In this document: one piece after another, positions 10,132 through 18,746 of the stretch
Layout of the letters: each line of letters opens with the position of its first letter
Numbering within the stretch: position 1 is the stretch's first letter
DNA from: an uncultured Alphaproteobacteria bacterium
Lineage (GTDB): Bacteria > Pseudomonadota > Alphaproteobacteria > HIMB59 > GCA-002718135
Length of the DNA: 64,000 nucleotides
Assembly: GCA_902515745.1 (NCBI GenBank)
Contig: CABXWB010000010.1
Location: forward strand, 1-64,000
Direction of reading: 5' to 3'
Notes under the pieces: model-generated
Told to the model about the DNA's origin: nothing
Databases searched by the model: none
Seen by the model: only the letters and a program-made list of their open reading frames with translations
Position numbers and translations under genes: made by a program

Positions 10132-11715
10132 TTAATTATCTATTAATTTTTTTAGATAATCAATAGTTTCTCTTAATCCAAATAGTTTAAAAAATGATCC
10201 TAGTCTGGGACCTTGATCCTGACCAAGCATTACTTGATATACTAGTTTAAAAAAATCTTTTAAGTTTTCAAATTCGTGTTTTTTTCCTACTTCGTATAAT
10301 AATGTTTGAATATCTTCAGATGAACTGTTTTCAGTAACCTGATTTTCTAAAACATTAATAATATCAATAAATACTTCTTTATTACTACTATCAATCACTA
10401 AAAATTTCTTTTTTGGCAAAATAAAATCTTCATAGTAATTTAGTGCAAAGTCTATGAGGCGATCAAATTCAGGATTGTTATCAGCGTTAATTTGAACATC
10501 ATATTTATTAATAAAAGACCATATTACTTTTTTATCTTTAGAATTAGAAATGTTTACTAGGTTAGTTAAGGTATTAAAATTTATTTCTGATTTGAATTTT
10601 TTTGGTTTGCCTGAATGAATATGCCAAATTGGATTATCATACTGTTTATTTTTATCTAATTTAGAGTACGAGTTATAATGAGAAAGGTAGTCATCTACAG
10701 TTTTAGGAATTACATCAAAGTGAAGTTTCTTTGCTGATTTTGGTTTTTGGAACATATAGAGTGCAAGACTCTCAGGAGAAGCATAACGTAGCCACTCATC
10801 TACACTAATACCATTTCCAACTGACTTAGAAATTTTTTCACCTTTTTCATCTAAAAACATTTCATAAATTAGATTAGTGGGTGGTTTTTTATTTAATGCT
10901 CTACAAATCTTGGAGCCTAAATCAACACTTTCTGTTAGATCTTTGCCACACATTTCGTAGTCAACATCAAACGACATCCATCGCATTGCCCAATCAACTT
11001 TCCACTGTAACTTACATTTTCCATTAATTACTTCAGTTTCAACTAACTTATCTAAAGATGGATCTTTATAAATAATTGTTTTTGTATCCATTTTATATTC
11101 TTCAATTTTTACTTGAAGAACCTCACCTGAATTTTCACTTATTGGGAGAAATGGGCTATAAGTTTCTTTTCTCTCTGCCCTTAAGGTAGGCAAAATAATA
11201 TCTAATATTTTTGGATAGTTTTCAAATATACTTAATATTGTTTCATTAAATTCTCCATTTTGATATTTTTCTGTTGAACTAACAAACTCATAGTCGAAAT
11301 TAAATTCATCTAAAAAACTTCTAAGTTTTGCATTATTATGATGTCCAAAACTTTCAAATTTACCAAATGGATCTGGTATCGAAGTAAGTGGCTTACCTAT
11401 AAATTTTTCTAACATTTCTTTATTTGGAACATTTTCAGGAACTTTTCTTAATCCATCCATATCATCAGAAAATGTGATCAGTTTTGTTGGGCAATCAATC
11501 ATAGAACTAAATGCATTTTTTACCATTGATGTTCTTACAACTTCACCGAAAGTTCCAATATGAGGTAAACCTGAGGGGCCATAACCAGTTTCTAGTAATA
11601 CATAACCTTTAGATGGAATTTTAAAATTTTGTAAACCACCATTCTTTTTAATAATTTGTAATGCTTCTCTAAAAGGCCAAGCTTTTAAGGATTTTACTAA
11701 TTCTTGATCAATCAT
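10132..11715 (-). CDS. lysS: Lysyl-tRNA synthetase, class I
   Basis: A 527-residue class I LysRS, the archaeal-type enzyme used by most alphaproteobacteria instead of the class II enzyme. The HIGH-like motif is PSGLPHIGTFGE near residue 50 and the KMSKS-like motif is EKISKSVGNG near 295. The C-terminal helical region is present, so the protein looks complete. It overlaps marR by 8 bases (ATGATTGA), an unusual operon partner: a housekeeping synthetase would be transcribed with an autoregulated repressor unless it has an internal promoter. Confidence 0.96.
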   Translation of the reverse strand: MIDQELVKSLKAWPFREALQIIKKNGGLQNFKIPSKGYVLLETGYGPSGLPHIGTFGEVVRTSMVKNAFSSMIDCPTKLITFSDDMDGLRKVPENVPNKEMLEKFIGKPLTSIPDPFGKFESFGHHNNAKLRSFLDEFNFDYEFVSSTEKYQNGEFNETILSIFENYPKILDIILPTLRAERKETYSPFLPISENSGEVLQVKIEEYKMDTKTIIYKDPSLDKLVETEVINGKCKLQWKVDWAMRWMSFDVDYEMCGKDLTESVDLGSKICRALNKKPPTNLIYEMFLDEKGEKISKSVGNGISVDEWLRYASPESLALYMFQKPKSAKKLHFDVIPKTVDDYLSHYNSYSKLDKNKQYDNPIWHIHSGKPKKFKSEINFNTLTNLVNISNSKDKKVIWSFINKYDVQINADNNPEFDRLIDFALNYYEDFILPKKKFLVIDSSNKEVFIDIINVLENQVTENSSSEDIQTLLYEVGKKHEFENLKDFFKLVYQVMLGQDQGPRLGSFFKLFGLRETIDYLKKLIDN

Positions 11716-12169
11716 TTAATTTTGCTCTAATTCTAATTTTTTTACCCAATAACAACTTTAATGAATTTGTGAAATTAAAAATTTCAGTTCCTAATTTATT
11801 AAATAATTCATTTTCTAAATCTATAATATTATCAATAATATTATCAATTAAATCATTTCCTGCTTCAGTTAGCATTAAACTATCAGATCTTTTATCTTGT
11901 GGTTGTTGTTTCGATATTAACTTCTTTTCTTCTAGTTTAGAAACACGTATGCTTACTACTGATCTATCAATAGATGCGTTTTTACATATATCCTGTTGAG
12001 TAATATTTATGTTTTCTTGCTGTAATAAATAAATTGTCTCAAGAATTAGATATTCATTTAATGTAATTTCACTCTCTTTTAATTTATGTCTTACTTTGGA
12101 TTGCCATAAGTTTGATGTTTGCCATATTAATAATGCTAATCTATTCTCATTTAGAGAAGTGCCTGCCAT
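11708..12169 (-). CDS. MarR-family transcriptional regulator
   Basis: A 153-residue winged-helix regulator. The DNA-binding region includes NITQQDICKNASIDRSVVSIRVSKLEEKKLISKQQPQDKRS, where the DKRS wing motif is diagnostic of MarR. Flanking helices would make the dimer and ligand pocket. Two overlapping perfect palindromes lie 9-29 bases upstream of the ATG, pointing to autoregulation. The ferredoxin gene ends 48 bases upstream on the same strand and lysS overlaps downstream, so either could belong to its regulon. Ligand unknown. Confidence 0.9.
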   Translation of the reverse strand: MAGTSLNENRLALLIWQTSNLWQSKVRHKLKESEITLNEYLILETIYLLQQENINITQQDICKNASIDRSVVSIRVSKLEEKKLISKQQPQDKRSDSLMLTEAGNDLIDNIIDNIIDLENELFNKLGTEIFNFTNSLKLLLGKKIRIRAKLND

Positions 12170-12177
12170 AGTTTTTA

Positions 12178-12198
12178 TACAAACTGTTTGTATACAAA
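12178..12198 (-). promoter_or_regulatory. Probable MarR operator: two overlapping perfect palindromes
   Basis: ATACAAACTGTTTGTAT (12178-12194) is an inverted repeat with 8-base arms around one base. TTTGTATACAAA (12187-12198) is a perfect 12-base palindrome sharing its left half. Both lie in the 48-base gap between the ferredoxin stop and the marR start, 9-29 bases from the marR ATG. Size, symmetry and place fit a MarR dimer site, possibly two phased dimers. Binding itself is inferred. Confidence 0.65.
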
Positions 12199-12217
12199 TT
12201 ATTAATTTATGTCAATA

Positions 12218-12529
12218 CTATTCTGGTGCTATTTCTATCTCTAACCCATCAAGTTCTTCAGATAGATCAATTTGACAGGATAATCTTGAATTATTTTTAA
12301 CATCAAAAGCTTGATCCAGCATAGATTCTTCATCATCATCCATATTTTTTAGCTTATTTGTCCATTTATCATCAATATAAACATGACATGTAGCACAAGC
12401 ACAACATCCTCCGCACGAAGCTTCAATATCGTAGCCATTGTCTCTAAGGGTTTCCATTAATGTAAAATTACTATCATATTCAATTACAGATTTTTTGCCT
12501 GATCTATCTGTGATTATTAACTTTGGCAT
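12218..12529 (-). CDS. 2Fe-2S ferredoxin, adrenodoxin type
   Basis: A 103-residue plant/adrenodoxin-fold ferredoxin. Cluster ligands fit C39-x5-C45-x2-C48 and C85 (CGGCCACATC then LSCQIDL); C42 and C43 are extra cysteines in the loop. The sequence ends LEIEIAPE, close to bacterial FdxB/adrenodoxin-like proteins that feed electrons to Fe-S assembly or P450-type and heme A enzymes. It follows the reductase gene with a TAATG one-base overlap, so the two likely work as an electron-transfer pair from NADPH. Confidence 0.92.
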   Translation of the reverse strand: MPKLIITDRSGKKSVIEYDSNFTLMETLRDNGYDIEASCGGCCACATCHVYIDDKWTNKLKNMDDDEESMLDQAFDVKNNSRLSCQIDLSEELDGLEIEIAPE

Positions 12530-13539
12530 TAAACGCCTAGTTTTTTCTGAAGTTCTTTGGAAGATGTTGTGTATCTAAAAATGTTTTTCTTATCAGGAAA
12601 GCAATACTTAAATACTTCTTGAGCCATTAAGGCAGACTCATGAAATCCTGATAAAATAAGCTTAAGTTTTCCTGGGTACCAATTTATATCACCAATCGCA
12701 AAGATTGACGGTGTAGATGTTTCAAATTTTTCAGTATCCACTTTAATTAGGTTCTCGTGTAAGTTTAGACCCCATTCCGCAATTGGACCTAGTTCCATTT
12801 TTAAACCAAAAAATGGTAAAAGATAATCTACTTCAATATTTGATTTTTCATCGTCATTTTCGTATTCTAGCATTATTCTACTATCTTGAATTTTAGAAAT
12901 CTTTTTTATTTGGCCCTTTAAAAATTTAATTTTTCCTTGTGTTTCTAATTCTTGCATTTTTGAGACAGAATCAGGTGCTGCCCTAAACTCTTTTCTTCTA
13001 TGTATTAGAGTTACATTGGAATCCTTAGATAGTTCATTTGTCCAATCCAAAGCAGAATCTCCTCCTCCTGCAATTAAGAGTTTTTTATTCTTAAATATTG
13101 ATTTGTCGCGAATTGCGTAAAAAACATTTTTATTTTCGAAATTCTCAATATTCTCAATTGGAGGTTTTCGAGGCACAAAACTTCCTGCACCTGCTGCCAC
13201 TACTATACATTTTGCTTCAACTTTTGTTCCAATATTAGTTTCTACAATCCAACCATATTCTGTTTTAGCAATTTTATCAACTTGTTGGTTGAGATGTAAT
13301 TTAGGTTTAAACGGGTTTATCTGCTTAATTAACTCGTCAGTTAATTCTTGTCCTGTTACAACTGGTCTTGAGGGAATATCATAAATTGGTTTTTCTGGAT
13401 ACAATTCAGCACACTGACCTCCAACCTTATCTAAATTATCAACTAAATGACATTTGATATTTAAAAGACCTAATTCAAATACAGCAAATAAGCCTACCGG
13501 ACCTGCGCCTATAATTACTACATCAGTTTTTTCTGTCAT
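12529..13539 (-). CDS. Ferredoxin-NADP reductase, thioredoxin-reductase-like (type 2)
   Basis: A 336-residue flavoprotein of the TrxR-like FNR family. It has the FAD-binding IIGAGPVGLFAVFELG near the N-terminus, the NADPH-binding LIAGGGDSALDWTNEL near the middle and FAIGDINWYPGKLKLILSG at the C-terminal FAD site. The redox-active C-x-x-C of thioredoxin reductases is absent, which separates the two families. It is translationally coupled to the ferredoxin and divergent from heme A synthase, whose hydroxylation steps need a ferredoxin-type donor in some organisms; that link is an inference. Confidence 0.92.
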   Translation of the reverse strand: MTEKTDVVIIGAGPVGLFAVFELGLLNIKCHLVDNLDKVGGQCAELYPEKPIYDIPSRPVVTGQELTDELIKQINPFKPKLHLNQQVDKIAKTEYGWIVETNIGTKVEAKCIVVAAGAGSFVPRKPPIENIENFENKNVFYAIRDKSIFKNKKLLIAGGGDSALDWTNELSKDSNVTLIHRRKEFRAAPDSVSKMQELETQGKIKFLKGQIKKISKIQDSRIMLEYENDDEKSNIEVDYLLPFFGLKMELGPIAEWGLNLHENLIKVDTEKFETSTPSIFAIGDINWYPGKLKLILSGFHESALMAQEVFKYCFPDKKNIFRYTTSSKELQKKLGV

Positions 13540-13575
13540 ATGTGAAAAATAACAACTTTTTTTATTATTTCTAGG

Positions 13576-13589
13576 GATTATATATAATC
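13576..13589. promoter_or_regulatory. 14-bp perfect palindrome in the divergent fnr/ctaA promoter region
   Basis: GATTATATATAATC is a perfect palindrome ending three bases before the ctaA ATG, within a 53-base divergent gap. It contains TATAAT-like hexamers on both strands, so it may simply be overlapping -10 elements, or a regulator site covering the start. Given the AT-rich background this is weak evidence. Confidence 0.35.
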
Positions 13590-13592
13590 TAA

Positions 13593-14648
13593 ATGAATTA
13601 CGCTAATACTTCAAAATATTATAATCCAGCAATTTATATATGGCTATTAACAATAACCGCAATGGTTTTATTAATTATAGTAATAGGAGGTCTCACAAGA
13701 TTAACAGACTCTGGACTTTCTATGACTGACTGGCGTCCAATTTTAGGTGTAATTCCTCCACTGAGTTTGGAAAGTTGGTTGGTTGTATTCGAAATGTATA
13801 AACAAACACCAGAATACAAAATAGTTAACAAAAATATGACTTTAAATGAGTTTAAATATATTTTTTGGTGGGAGTGGTTTCATAGAATATTTGCAAGAGC
13901 CATAGGCGTTGTTTTTTTAATACCCTTACTTTATTTTAGTTTTAAAAAGCAAATTCAATCATCACTCTATATAAGGCTTGGTATTGTCTTTGTGTTTGGT
14001 TTGTTTCAAGCAGTTATTGGATGGTGGATGGTAAAGAGTGGTTTGACTGAAAATCCTTACGTAAGCCCTTACAGACTTACTTTTCATCTTTTAAATGCTC
14101 TTATAATTTTCTCTATACTATTATGGATAGCAATGGATTACAGGTATTCTTCTAATATAAATTTTTTATCTAATCCAAAGACAATTGAATTTTATATTTT
14201 AGTTGCTGTAATCTTAATATTTATCACAATTGCAACAGGTGGATTTATGGCAGGAACAAACTCTGGACAATCTTTTAATACTTTTCCACTAATGAATGGA
14301 AAAATTATACCTGATGATTACGTTATTGATGATTTAGGTATTTATAATATTTTTGAAAATACAGTTGCAATAAATTTTAACCACCGTTGGTTATCAATAT
14401 TTGTTTTTTTTTATATTCTTTTTGTTTGTTTTAAATTTATTAAATTTGATAATAAAAATATATCTAGTACTCTTGTGTATTTAGTTTTATTCTTTCTAAC
14501 GTTGCAAGTAATATTAGGTATTATAACTCTTTTAAGTAATGTTTACTTACCAGTCGCAAGTTTACATCAAACTAATTCAATTCTTTTATTATCAACTTTA
14601 TTAATTAGTTATCATCAAATTAAAATTAGAAAGGTTAAAGATGTCTAA
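13593..14648 (+). CDS. ctaA: Heme A synthase (COX15/CtaA)
   Basis: A 351-residue membrane protein with about eight hydrophobic segments that oxidises the C8 methyl of heme O to give heme A for cytochrome c oxidase. Heme-ligand histidines appear in EWFHRIFAR, RLTFHLLNALI, FNHRWLSIFV and ASLHQTNSILL. The conserved GGLTRLTDSGLSMTDWRPILG lies in the first periplasmic loop, and the length matches the alphaproteobacterial type 2 form. It implies an aa3-type terminal oxidase encoded elsewhere. The next gene overlaps it by 8 bases. Confidence 0.95.
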   Translation: MNYANTSKYYNPAIYIWLLTITAMVLLIIVIGGLTRLTDSGLSMTDWRPILGVIPPLSLESWLVVFEMYKQTPEYKIVNKNMTLNEFKYIFWWEWFHRIFARAIGVVFLIPLLYFSFKKQIQSSLYIRLGIVFVFGLFQAVIGWWMVKSGLTENPYVSPYRLTFHLLNALIIFSILLWIAMDYRYSSNINFLSNPKTIEFYILVAVILIFITIATGGFMAGTNSGQSFNTFPLMNGKIIPDDYVIDDLGIYNIFENTVAINFNHRWLSIFVFFYILFVCFKFIKFDNKNISSTLVYLVLFFLTLQVILGIITLLSNVYLPVASLHQTNSILLLSTLLISYHQIKIRKVKDV

Positions 14649-15366
14649 CAAAAATATATTTGTCTTTGGGGGTACGGGTTCTATTGGAAAATCATTATCA
14701 AAAAAACTGAAAAGCGATAACTATGATCCAATAATTATTTCTAGAAATGAAACAGAATTAAAACAATTATCTGAAGAAATTGGATGTGAATACAAAGTGT
14801 GTGATGTTTTAGATTTTAATAAAGTTAAAAGTATTTCAGAAGAATACAAAGATAAATTGAGTGGTATTGCTTTTTGTGTTGGTTCTATAAATTTAAAACC
14901 TCTTAAAATGACTAAAGATGAAGATTTTATTGATTCTTTTAAAATAAATACACTTAGTGCTATAAATGCGATTAAGTTTAATCAAGAAACTCTTGCTAAA
15001 AATAATGGTAGTATTCTTCTTTATTCAACTATTGCTGTAAAACAAGGTTTTACTAATCACACAATAATTTCTACCGCAAAAGGTGCCATTGAAGGGCTAA
15101 CTTTGAGTTTAGCTGCTGAATTTGCTCCAAAAATCAAAGTAAATTGTATAGCGCCAAGTTTAACTGACGCAAAAATGACACAAAAGTTGATTAGTAATGA
15201 AACTATTAAGAAAGCAATTGAAAATATGCACCCATTACCTAAAATTGGATCTGGAGATGATTTTTCTGATATTGGGAGTTTTCTATTAAGTGATAAAAAT
15301 AGTTGGATAACTGGACAAATATTTCATATAGATGGGGGAAGATCATCATTAAGAATTAAATCGTGA
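14641..15366 (+). CDS. Short-chain dehydrogenase/reductase
   Basis: A 241-residue Rossmann-fold SDR with cofactor motif FGGTGSIGKSLSKKL. The region after the middle of the chain reads LLYSTIAVKQGFTNHTIISTAKGAIEGLTLSLAAEF, where the usual catalytic Y-x-x-x-K tyrosine appears to be replaced (ISTAK at the YxxxK position). The C-terminal ITGQIFHIDGGRSSL is typical. It may therefore be a reduced-activity or structural SDR. The start overlaps ctaA by 8 bases and its stop overlaps the next GTG by 4. Substrate unknown. Confidence 0.85.
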   Translation: MSNKNIFVFGGTGSIGKSLSKKLKSDNYDPIIISRNETELKQLSEEIGCEYKVCDVLDFNKVKSISEEYKDKLSGIAFCVGSINLKPLKMTKDEDFIDSFKINTLSAINAIKFNQETLAKNNGSILLYSTIAVKQGFTNHTIISTAKGAIEGLTLSLAAEFAPKIKVNCIAPSLTDAKMTQKLISNETIKKAIENMHPLPKIGSGDDFSDIGSFLLSDKNSWITGQIFHIDGGRSSLRIKS

Positions 15367-16046
15367 AATATATCTTTATAATTTGTTTATCTGTTTTTTC
15401 TTTAAGTGTTTTTAGTCAACCATTTCCAATACCAGAAGATAATGAGGTAAGTTATGATGTTATTAGAAAAAAGAAAAATATTGGAAGCTTAATATCAAAA
15501 TTTGAAGAGAATGAAGGTAGTGTCGTTATACATTCAGTCTTAAAGATAAATGTTAAAGTTTTATTTATTCCAGCATACAAATTTTTTCAAGAAACTAAAG
15601 AAACATGGACAAATGGTGAGTTTGTATCAATAGATGGATTTACAGACTTCGAAGATGATCGAGAGTATAAAATACTTGGAAATGATGAAGATAATTTTTT
15701 TATTGCTAATGGTATGGATGGTGAATTAAAATTAGATAAAAATATAGTACCTTTAAATTATTGGAATCTTGAAATGTTAAATGAAAAAGAGGTATTTGAT
15801 ACTCAAAAAGGTATTGTAAGAACAATAGAAGTAAAGCAACTTGAAGATGAAAAAATAAAAATCAATGACATTGAAATATTAGCTAATAAATATGTTTTTA
15901 ATGCATCAAAAAATCCAAAAGATAAAGGGCCATTCCCTGAGTATACACTTTGGTATTTTGAAAAAGAGCTCATGAAAATGGAATTCAAAAATCCTAATGA
16001 TAAAAAAAATATTATAACAATAATTCGTAATGATTGGAGTCTATAG
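15363..16046 (+). CDS. DUF3108-family secreted protein
   Basis: A 227-residue protein that begins with a cleavable-looking signal peptide (KYIFIICLSVFSLSVFSQPF) and continues as a beta-rich domain with FFQETKETWTNGEFVSIDGF and PFPEYTLWYFEKELMKMEF, resembling DUF3108. The family is periplasmic and its function is not established. The GTG start at 15363 overlaps the preceding stop (GTGA). It lies in a ctaA-SDR-DUF3108-SDR operon and is followed directly by the next start. Confidence 0.75.
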   Translation: MKYIFIICLSVFSLSVFSQPFPIPEDNEVSYDVIRKKKNIGSLISKFEENEGSVVIHSVLKINVKVLFIPAYKFFQETKETWTNGEFVSIDGFTDFEDDREYKILGNDEDNFFIANGMDGELKLDKNIVPLNYWNLEMLNEKEVFDTQKGIVRTIEVKQLEDEKIKINDIEILANKYVFNASKNPKDKGPFPEYTLWYFEKELMKMEFKNPNDKKNIITIIRNDWSL

Positions 16047-16805
16047 TTGCAAACTGTATGGATTACTGGTGGATCTTCAGGTATTGGTTTTGCTACAGCA
16101 AAAGAATTTATAAATAATAATTGGCAAGTTGTAATTTCTTCAAGTAATAAAATAAAACTTGAATCTGCAAAAAAAAAATTAGAACAAAATAATAATAATA
16201 ATTTAGTTCATGCTATTGTATGTGATATTTCTTCAAAAAATAATGTTGATGAAACGATTAATTCTATAGAAAAAAATATTGGTAAAATTGATATAGCATT
16301 ATTAAATGCATCAGCTTATAGTCCAAACAAAAATCAAATATTTGATATTTCAAACTACGAATTGCTAGTAGATGTAAATATCAAAGGCACTTTGTATTGT
16401 GTTAACAAATTAAAAGATGTAATGAAAAATAGAAATAATACGATTGCTATTATTTCTTCACCGTTGGGATATAGAGGTTGGCCAACAGCTGGGGCGTATG
16501 GTATTTCTAAGGCAGCTCAATTAAGCTTGAGTGAAAGCTTGTATTTTGATTTCAAAAAGTTAAACATTAACGTTAGAGTTATATGTCCAGGTTTTATTGA
16601 TACCGAAGCAACCAAAAAAAATAGCTTCAAAATGCCTTTTTTAAAAAGTGCTGAATATGCAGGAAAAAAAATATTTGATAGATTAACTAAAGGTAAAGAA
16701 TTTGAAATAATTTTTCCCTATTTGATTGTATATTTTTTTAAATTTACAAGGATATTACCTTACAAAATATATTTTTATATATGGAAAAAATTAGGGAATT
16801 TTTAG
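16047..16805 (+). CDS. Short-chain dehydrogenase/reductase
   Basis: A 252-residue SDR with N-terminal TGGSSGIGFATAKEF, the NAS motif variant LLNASAYS and the catalytic site YGISKAAQLSLSESL (Y-x-x-x-K). The C-terminal extension after residue 215 is hydrophobic and basic (IIFPYLIVYFFKFTRILPYKIYFYIWKKL), suggesting membrane association, as in some SDRs acting on lipids. It starts at a TTG directly after the DUF3108 stop. It meets pfkA tail to tail at TTAG (16802-16805). Substrate unknown. Confidence 0.87.
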   Translation: MQTVWITGGSSGIGFATAKEFINNNWQVVISSSNKIKLESAKKKLEQNNNNNLVHAIVCDISSKNNVDETINSIEKNIGKIDIALLNASAYSPNKNQIFDISNYELLVDVNIKGTLYCVNKLKDVMKNRNNTIAIISSPLGYRGWPTAGAYGISKAAQLSLSESLYFDFKKLNINVRVICPGFIDTEATKKNSFKMPFLKSAEYAGKKIFDRLTKGKEFEIIFPYLIVYFFKFTRILPYKIYFYIWKKLGNF

Positions 16806-17887
16806 TTTATTTCACCAATATAAATTCCAAGTCCTTCAGCTACTTTAATCAAAGGATCATTTTTTTGAACAGTTTTTGAATATCCAGCAACTTGACTAAG
16901 CATCAAATCTTGTACTCCTCTGTCTTTCCATACAACTACTCTATTAAATTTTTTCTTTGCAATTAAATCTACCGCATAAACCCCAAAGGCACTTGCAATT
17001 AAACGATCTCTATGGGTTGGTTGAGCACCTCTTTGAACATGCCCTAGAACTGTAACTCTTGTTTCAGAGTCTGTTATTTTATAGATTTCATCACCAAGAT
17101 AATTTCCAATCCCTCCAAGGCGCACCTCTCCATCAACATATTTCACTGTAGCTTTTTTACCGTTTTCTTTTTTTACAGCTTCTGCAACAACGATTAATGC
17201 ATGATTTCTTCCTTTAGATCTAAGTTTCTCAATATGGTCAGCAATAGATTTTATAGAATATTGAATCTCCGGAATCAAGATAACATCTGCTCCTCCAGCT
17301 ATTCCTGCATTCAAAGCAATGTGACCTGCATCTCTGCCCATTACTTCTAAAATCATTACTCTTCTGTGGCTAGCAGCTGTTGGTTGAAGCATATCTAATG
17401 CATTTGTTGCAACATCAACTGCAGTATCATATCCTATAGAAAGCTCATTATGCTTTACATCATTGTCTATAGTCTTTGGAATACCAACAAAATTTATATT
17501 ACCTTTTTTTGTAATACTTTGGAGAATTTTTAAACTTCCATCTCCACCGATACCTATTAGTGCATCTATTTCTAATTTTTTAAAACCTTCTATAACTAAA
17601 TCAGATGAGTCTACTTTCTTTCCATTCCTTATAATTTTTTTAAAAGGGTTACCTTTGTTATTTGATCCTAAAAAAGTTCCACCCATTCTCATTAAGCTAC
17701 CCTCAAAATTTTGAGGATTTAATTTGATAACGTCCAGTGGTTCTTTCAATAGACCTAATGTTCCATCTTTAATTCCATAGACTTCCCAATTGTACTTATT
17801 ATGTGCTCTCAAGGTAACAGCTCTAATTACTGCATTTAAACCTGCGCAATCTCCACCGCTTGTTAAAATTGCTATTTTTTTTACCAC
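16802..17887 (-). CDS. pfkA: 6-phosphofructokinase
   Basis: A 361-residue PfkA-superfamily enzyme phosphorylating fructose 6-phosphate. Key motifs are TSGGDCAGLNAVIRA at the N-terminus, GGDGS (114-118), the catalytic PKTIDND (137-143) and MGRDAGHIAL. GGDGS is the ATP-type signature, whereas a lysine in PKTIDND is shared with PPi-type and some ATP-using eukaryotic or clade-X enzymes. ATP as donor is more likely but not certain. With pyruvate kinase at 27.7 kb it suggests a working lower or full glycolysis, not universal in streamlined marine alphaproteobacteria. Confidence 0.93.
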   Translation of the reverse strand: MVKKIAILTSGGDCAGLNAVIRAVTLRAHNKYNWEVYGIKDGTLGLLKEPLDVIKLNPQNFEGSLMRMGGTFLGSNNKGNPFKKIIRNGKKVDSSDLVIEGFKKLEIDALIGIGGDGSLKILQSITKKGNINFVGIPKTIDNDVKHNELSIGYDTAVDVATNALDMLQPTAASHRRVMILEVMGRDAGHIALNAGIAGGADVILIPEIQYSIKSIADHIEKLRSKGRNHALIVVAEAVKKENGKKATVKYVDGEVRLGGIGNYLGDEIYKITDSETRVTVLGHVQRGAQPTHRDRLIASAFGVYAVDLIAKKKFNRVVVWKDRGVQDLMLSQVAGYSKTVQKNDPLIKVAEGLGIYIGEIN

Positions 17888-17931
17888 AGGGCGTTTATAT
17901 ACTATTATTATATTTTTACTTATTTATTTTC

Positions 17932-18132
17932 ATGGATGACATAAACAAACTTATAGAAATTTTAAAAAATTTTGAACAAGAACACAGAGATCTTGATGAA
18001 ATACTCATTCGGCTTCAAGAAAAAAATACTATAGATTTTTTACAAATTCAAAGGTTAAAAAAAAGAAAATTAATCCTAAAAGATAAAATATTAGAAATTC
18101 AAAATAAATTAGAACCAGATAGTATAGCTTAA
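17932..18132 (+). CDS. YdcH/DUF465-family small helical protein
   Basis: A 66-residue all-helical protein from the ATG at 17932 (MDDINKLIEILKNFEQEH) with the DUF465 ending RLKKRKLILKDKILEIQNKL. A longer in-frame extension to 17860 overlaps pfkA and is hydrophobic, so it is unlikely to be translated. Function is unknown; members are common small cytoplasmic proteins of proteobacteria. It shares a TTAA with the COQ9 gene at its end. Confidence 0.8.
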   Translation: MDDINKLIEILKNFEQEHRDLDEILIRLQEKNTIDFLQIQRLKKRKLILKDKILEIQNKLEPDSIA

Positions 18133-18746
18133 GCTAAAAAACTTTTTAAAAATTTAGGAGCATTATCCTTAATAAATGATATTCTTTCCTTAACTCTTGG
18201 AATTTTTGATACTCTCTTAAGATTTTTATCAATATTTTCTTCAACATGCTTCATTTCTTTTGAAAAAAAAACGAACAAGGCATTAGTATATACTACTGAT
18301 AAAATAAGTCTTTTTGTATAAAAATTGAAATCTGTTGAATTATCTCCAGCTAAATACCACATTGTACTTACTGAATTATATAAACTCTTTTTTGATATTT
18401 TGTTATTTGTGGGTAGCAAAAGATGGTTAAAGGTTTTTTTATAAAATTCTTTATCTTCATTTAATATATCAAATCGTAATAATAATATTTTTTTTATTCT
18501 TTTGTTAATTGGAAAATTAATTAAATTAATTTTTTTTAATTTATATTCAAGTTTTTCATTAATATTTTGTAAAGCAAATTCTAATAAATCTTTATATCCA
18601 TCAGGGAAAAAATAGAATAAATCATTTTTTTCTATATTTTGTTTTTGTAATTTTGAAAATATCTCTGATGACCAACCTTCAATTGATACGATTTTTTTTG
18701 CTTTTTTGAGAATATCTTCTTTTTTTTTATTTTCTGTTTTGTTCAT
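18129..18746 (-). CDS. COQ9-family ubiquinone biosynthesis protein
   Basis: A 205-residue protein with a TetR-like helical N-terminus and the COQ9 signature MWYLAGDNSTDFNFYTKRLI followed by VVYTNALFVFF. COQ9 binds isoprenoid lipid and presents quinone intermediates to COQ7. Its C-terminal region is basic and amphipathic (KRVSKIPRVKERISFIKDNAPK). It overlaps the peptide deformylase gene by 20 bases. Together with the UbiB-like kinase at 22.4 kb it indicates ubiquinone synthesis and aerobic respiration. Confidence 0.88.
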   Translation of the reverse strand: MNKTENKKKEDILKKAKKIVSIEGWSSEIFSKLQKQNIEKNDLFYFFPDGYKDLLEFALQNINEKLEYKLKKINLINFPINKRIKKILLLRFDILNEDKEFYKKTFNHLLLPTNNKISKKSLYNSVSTMWYLAGDNSTDFNFYTKRLILSVVYTNALFVFFSKEMKHVEENIDKNLKRVSKIPRVKERISFIKDNAPKFLKSFLA

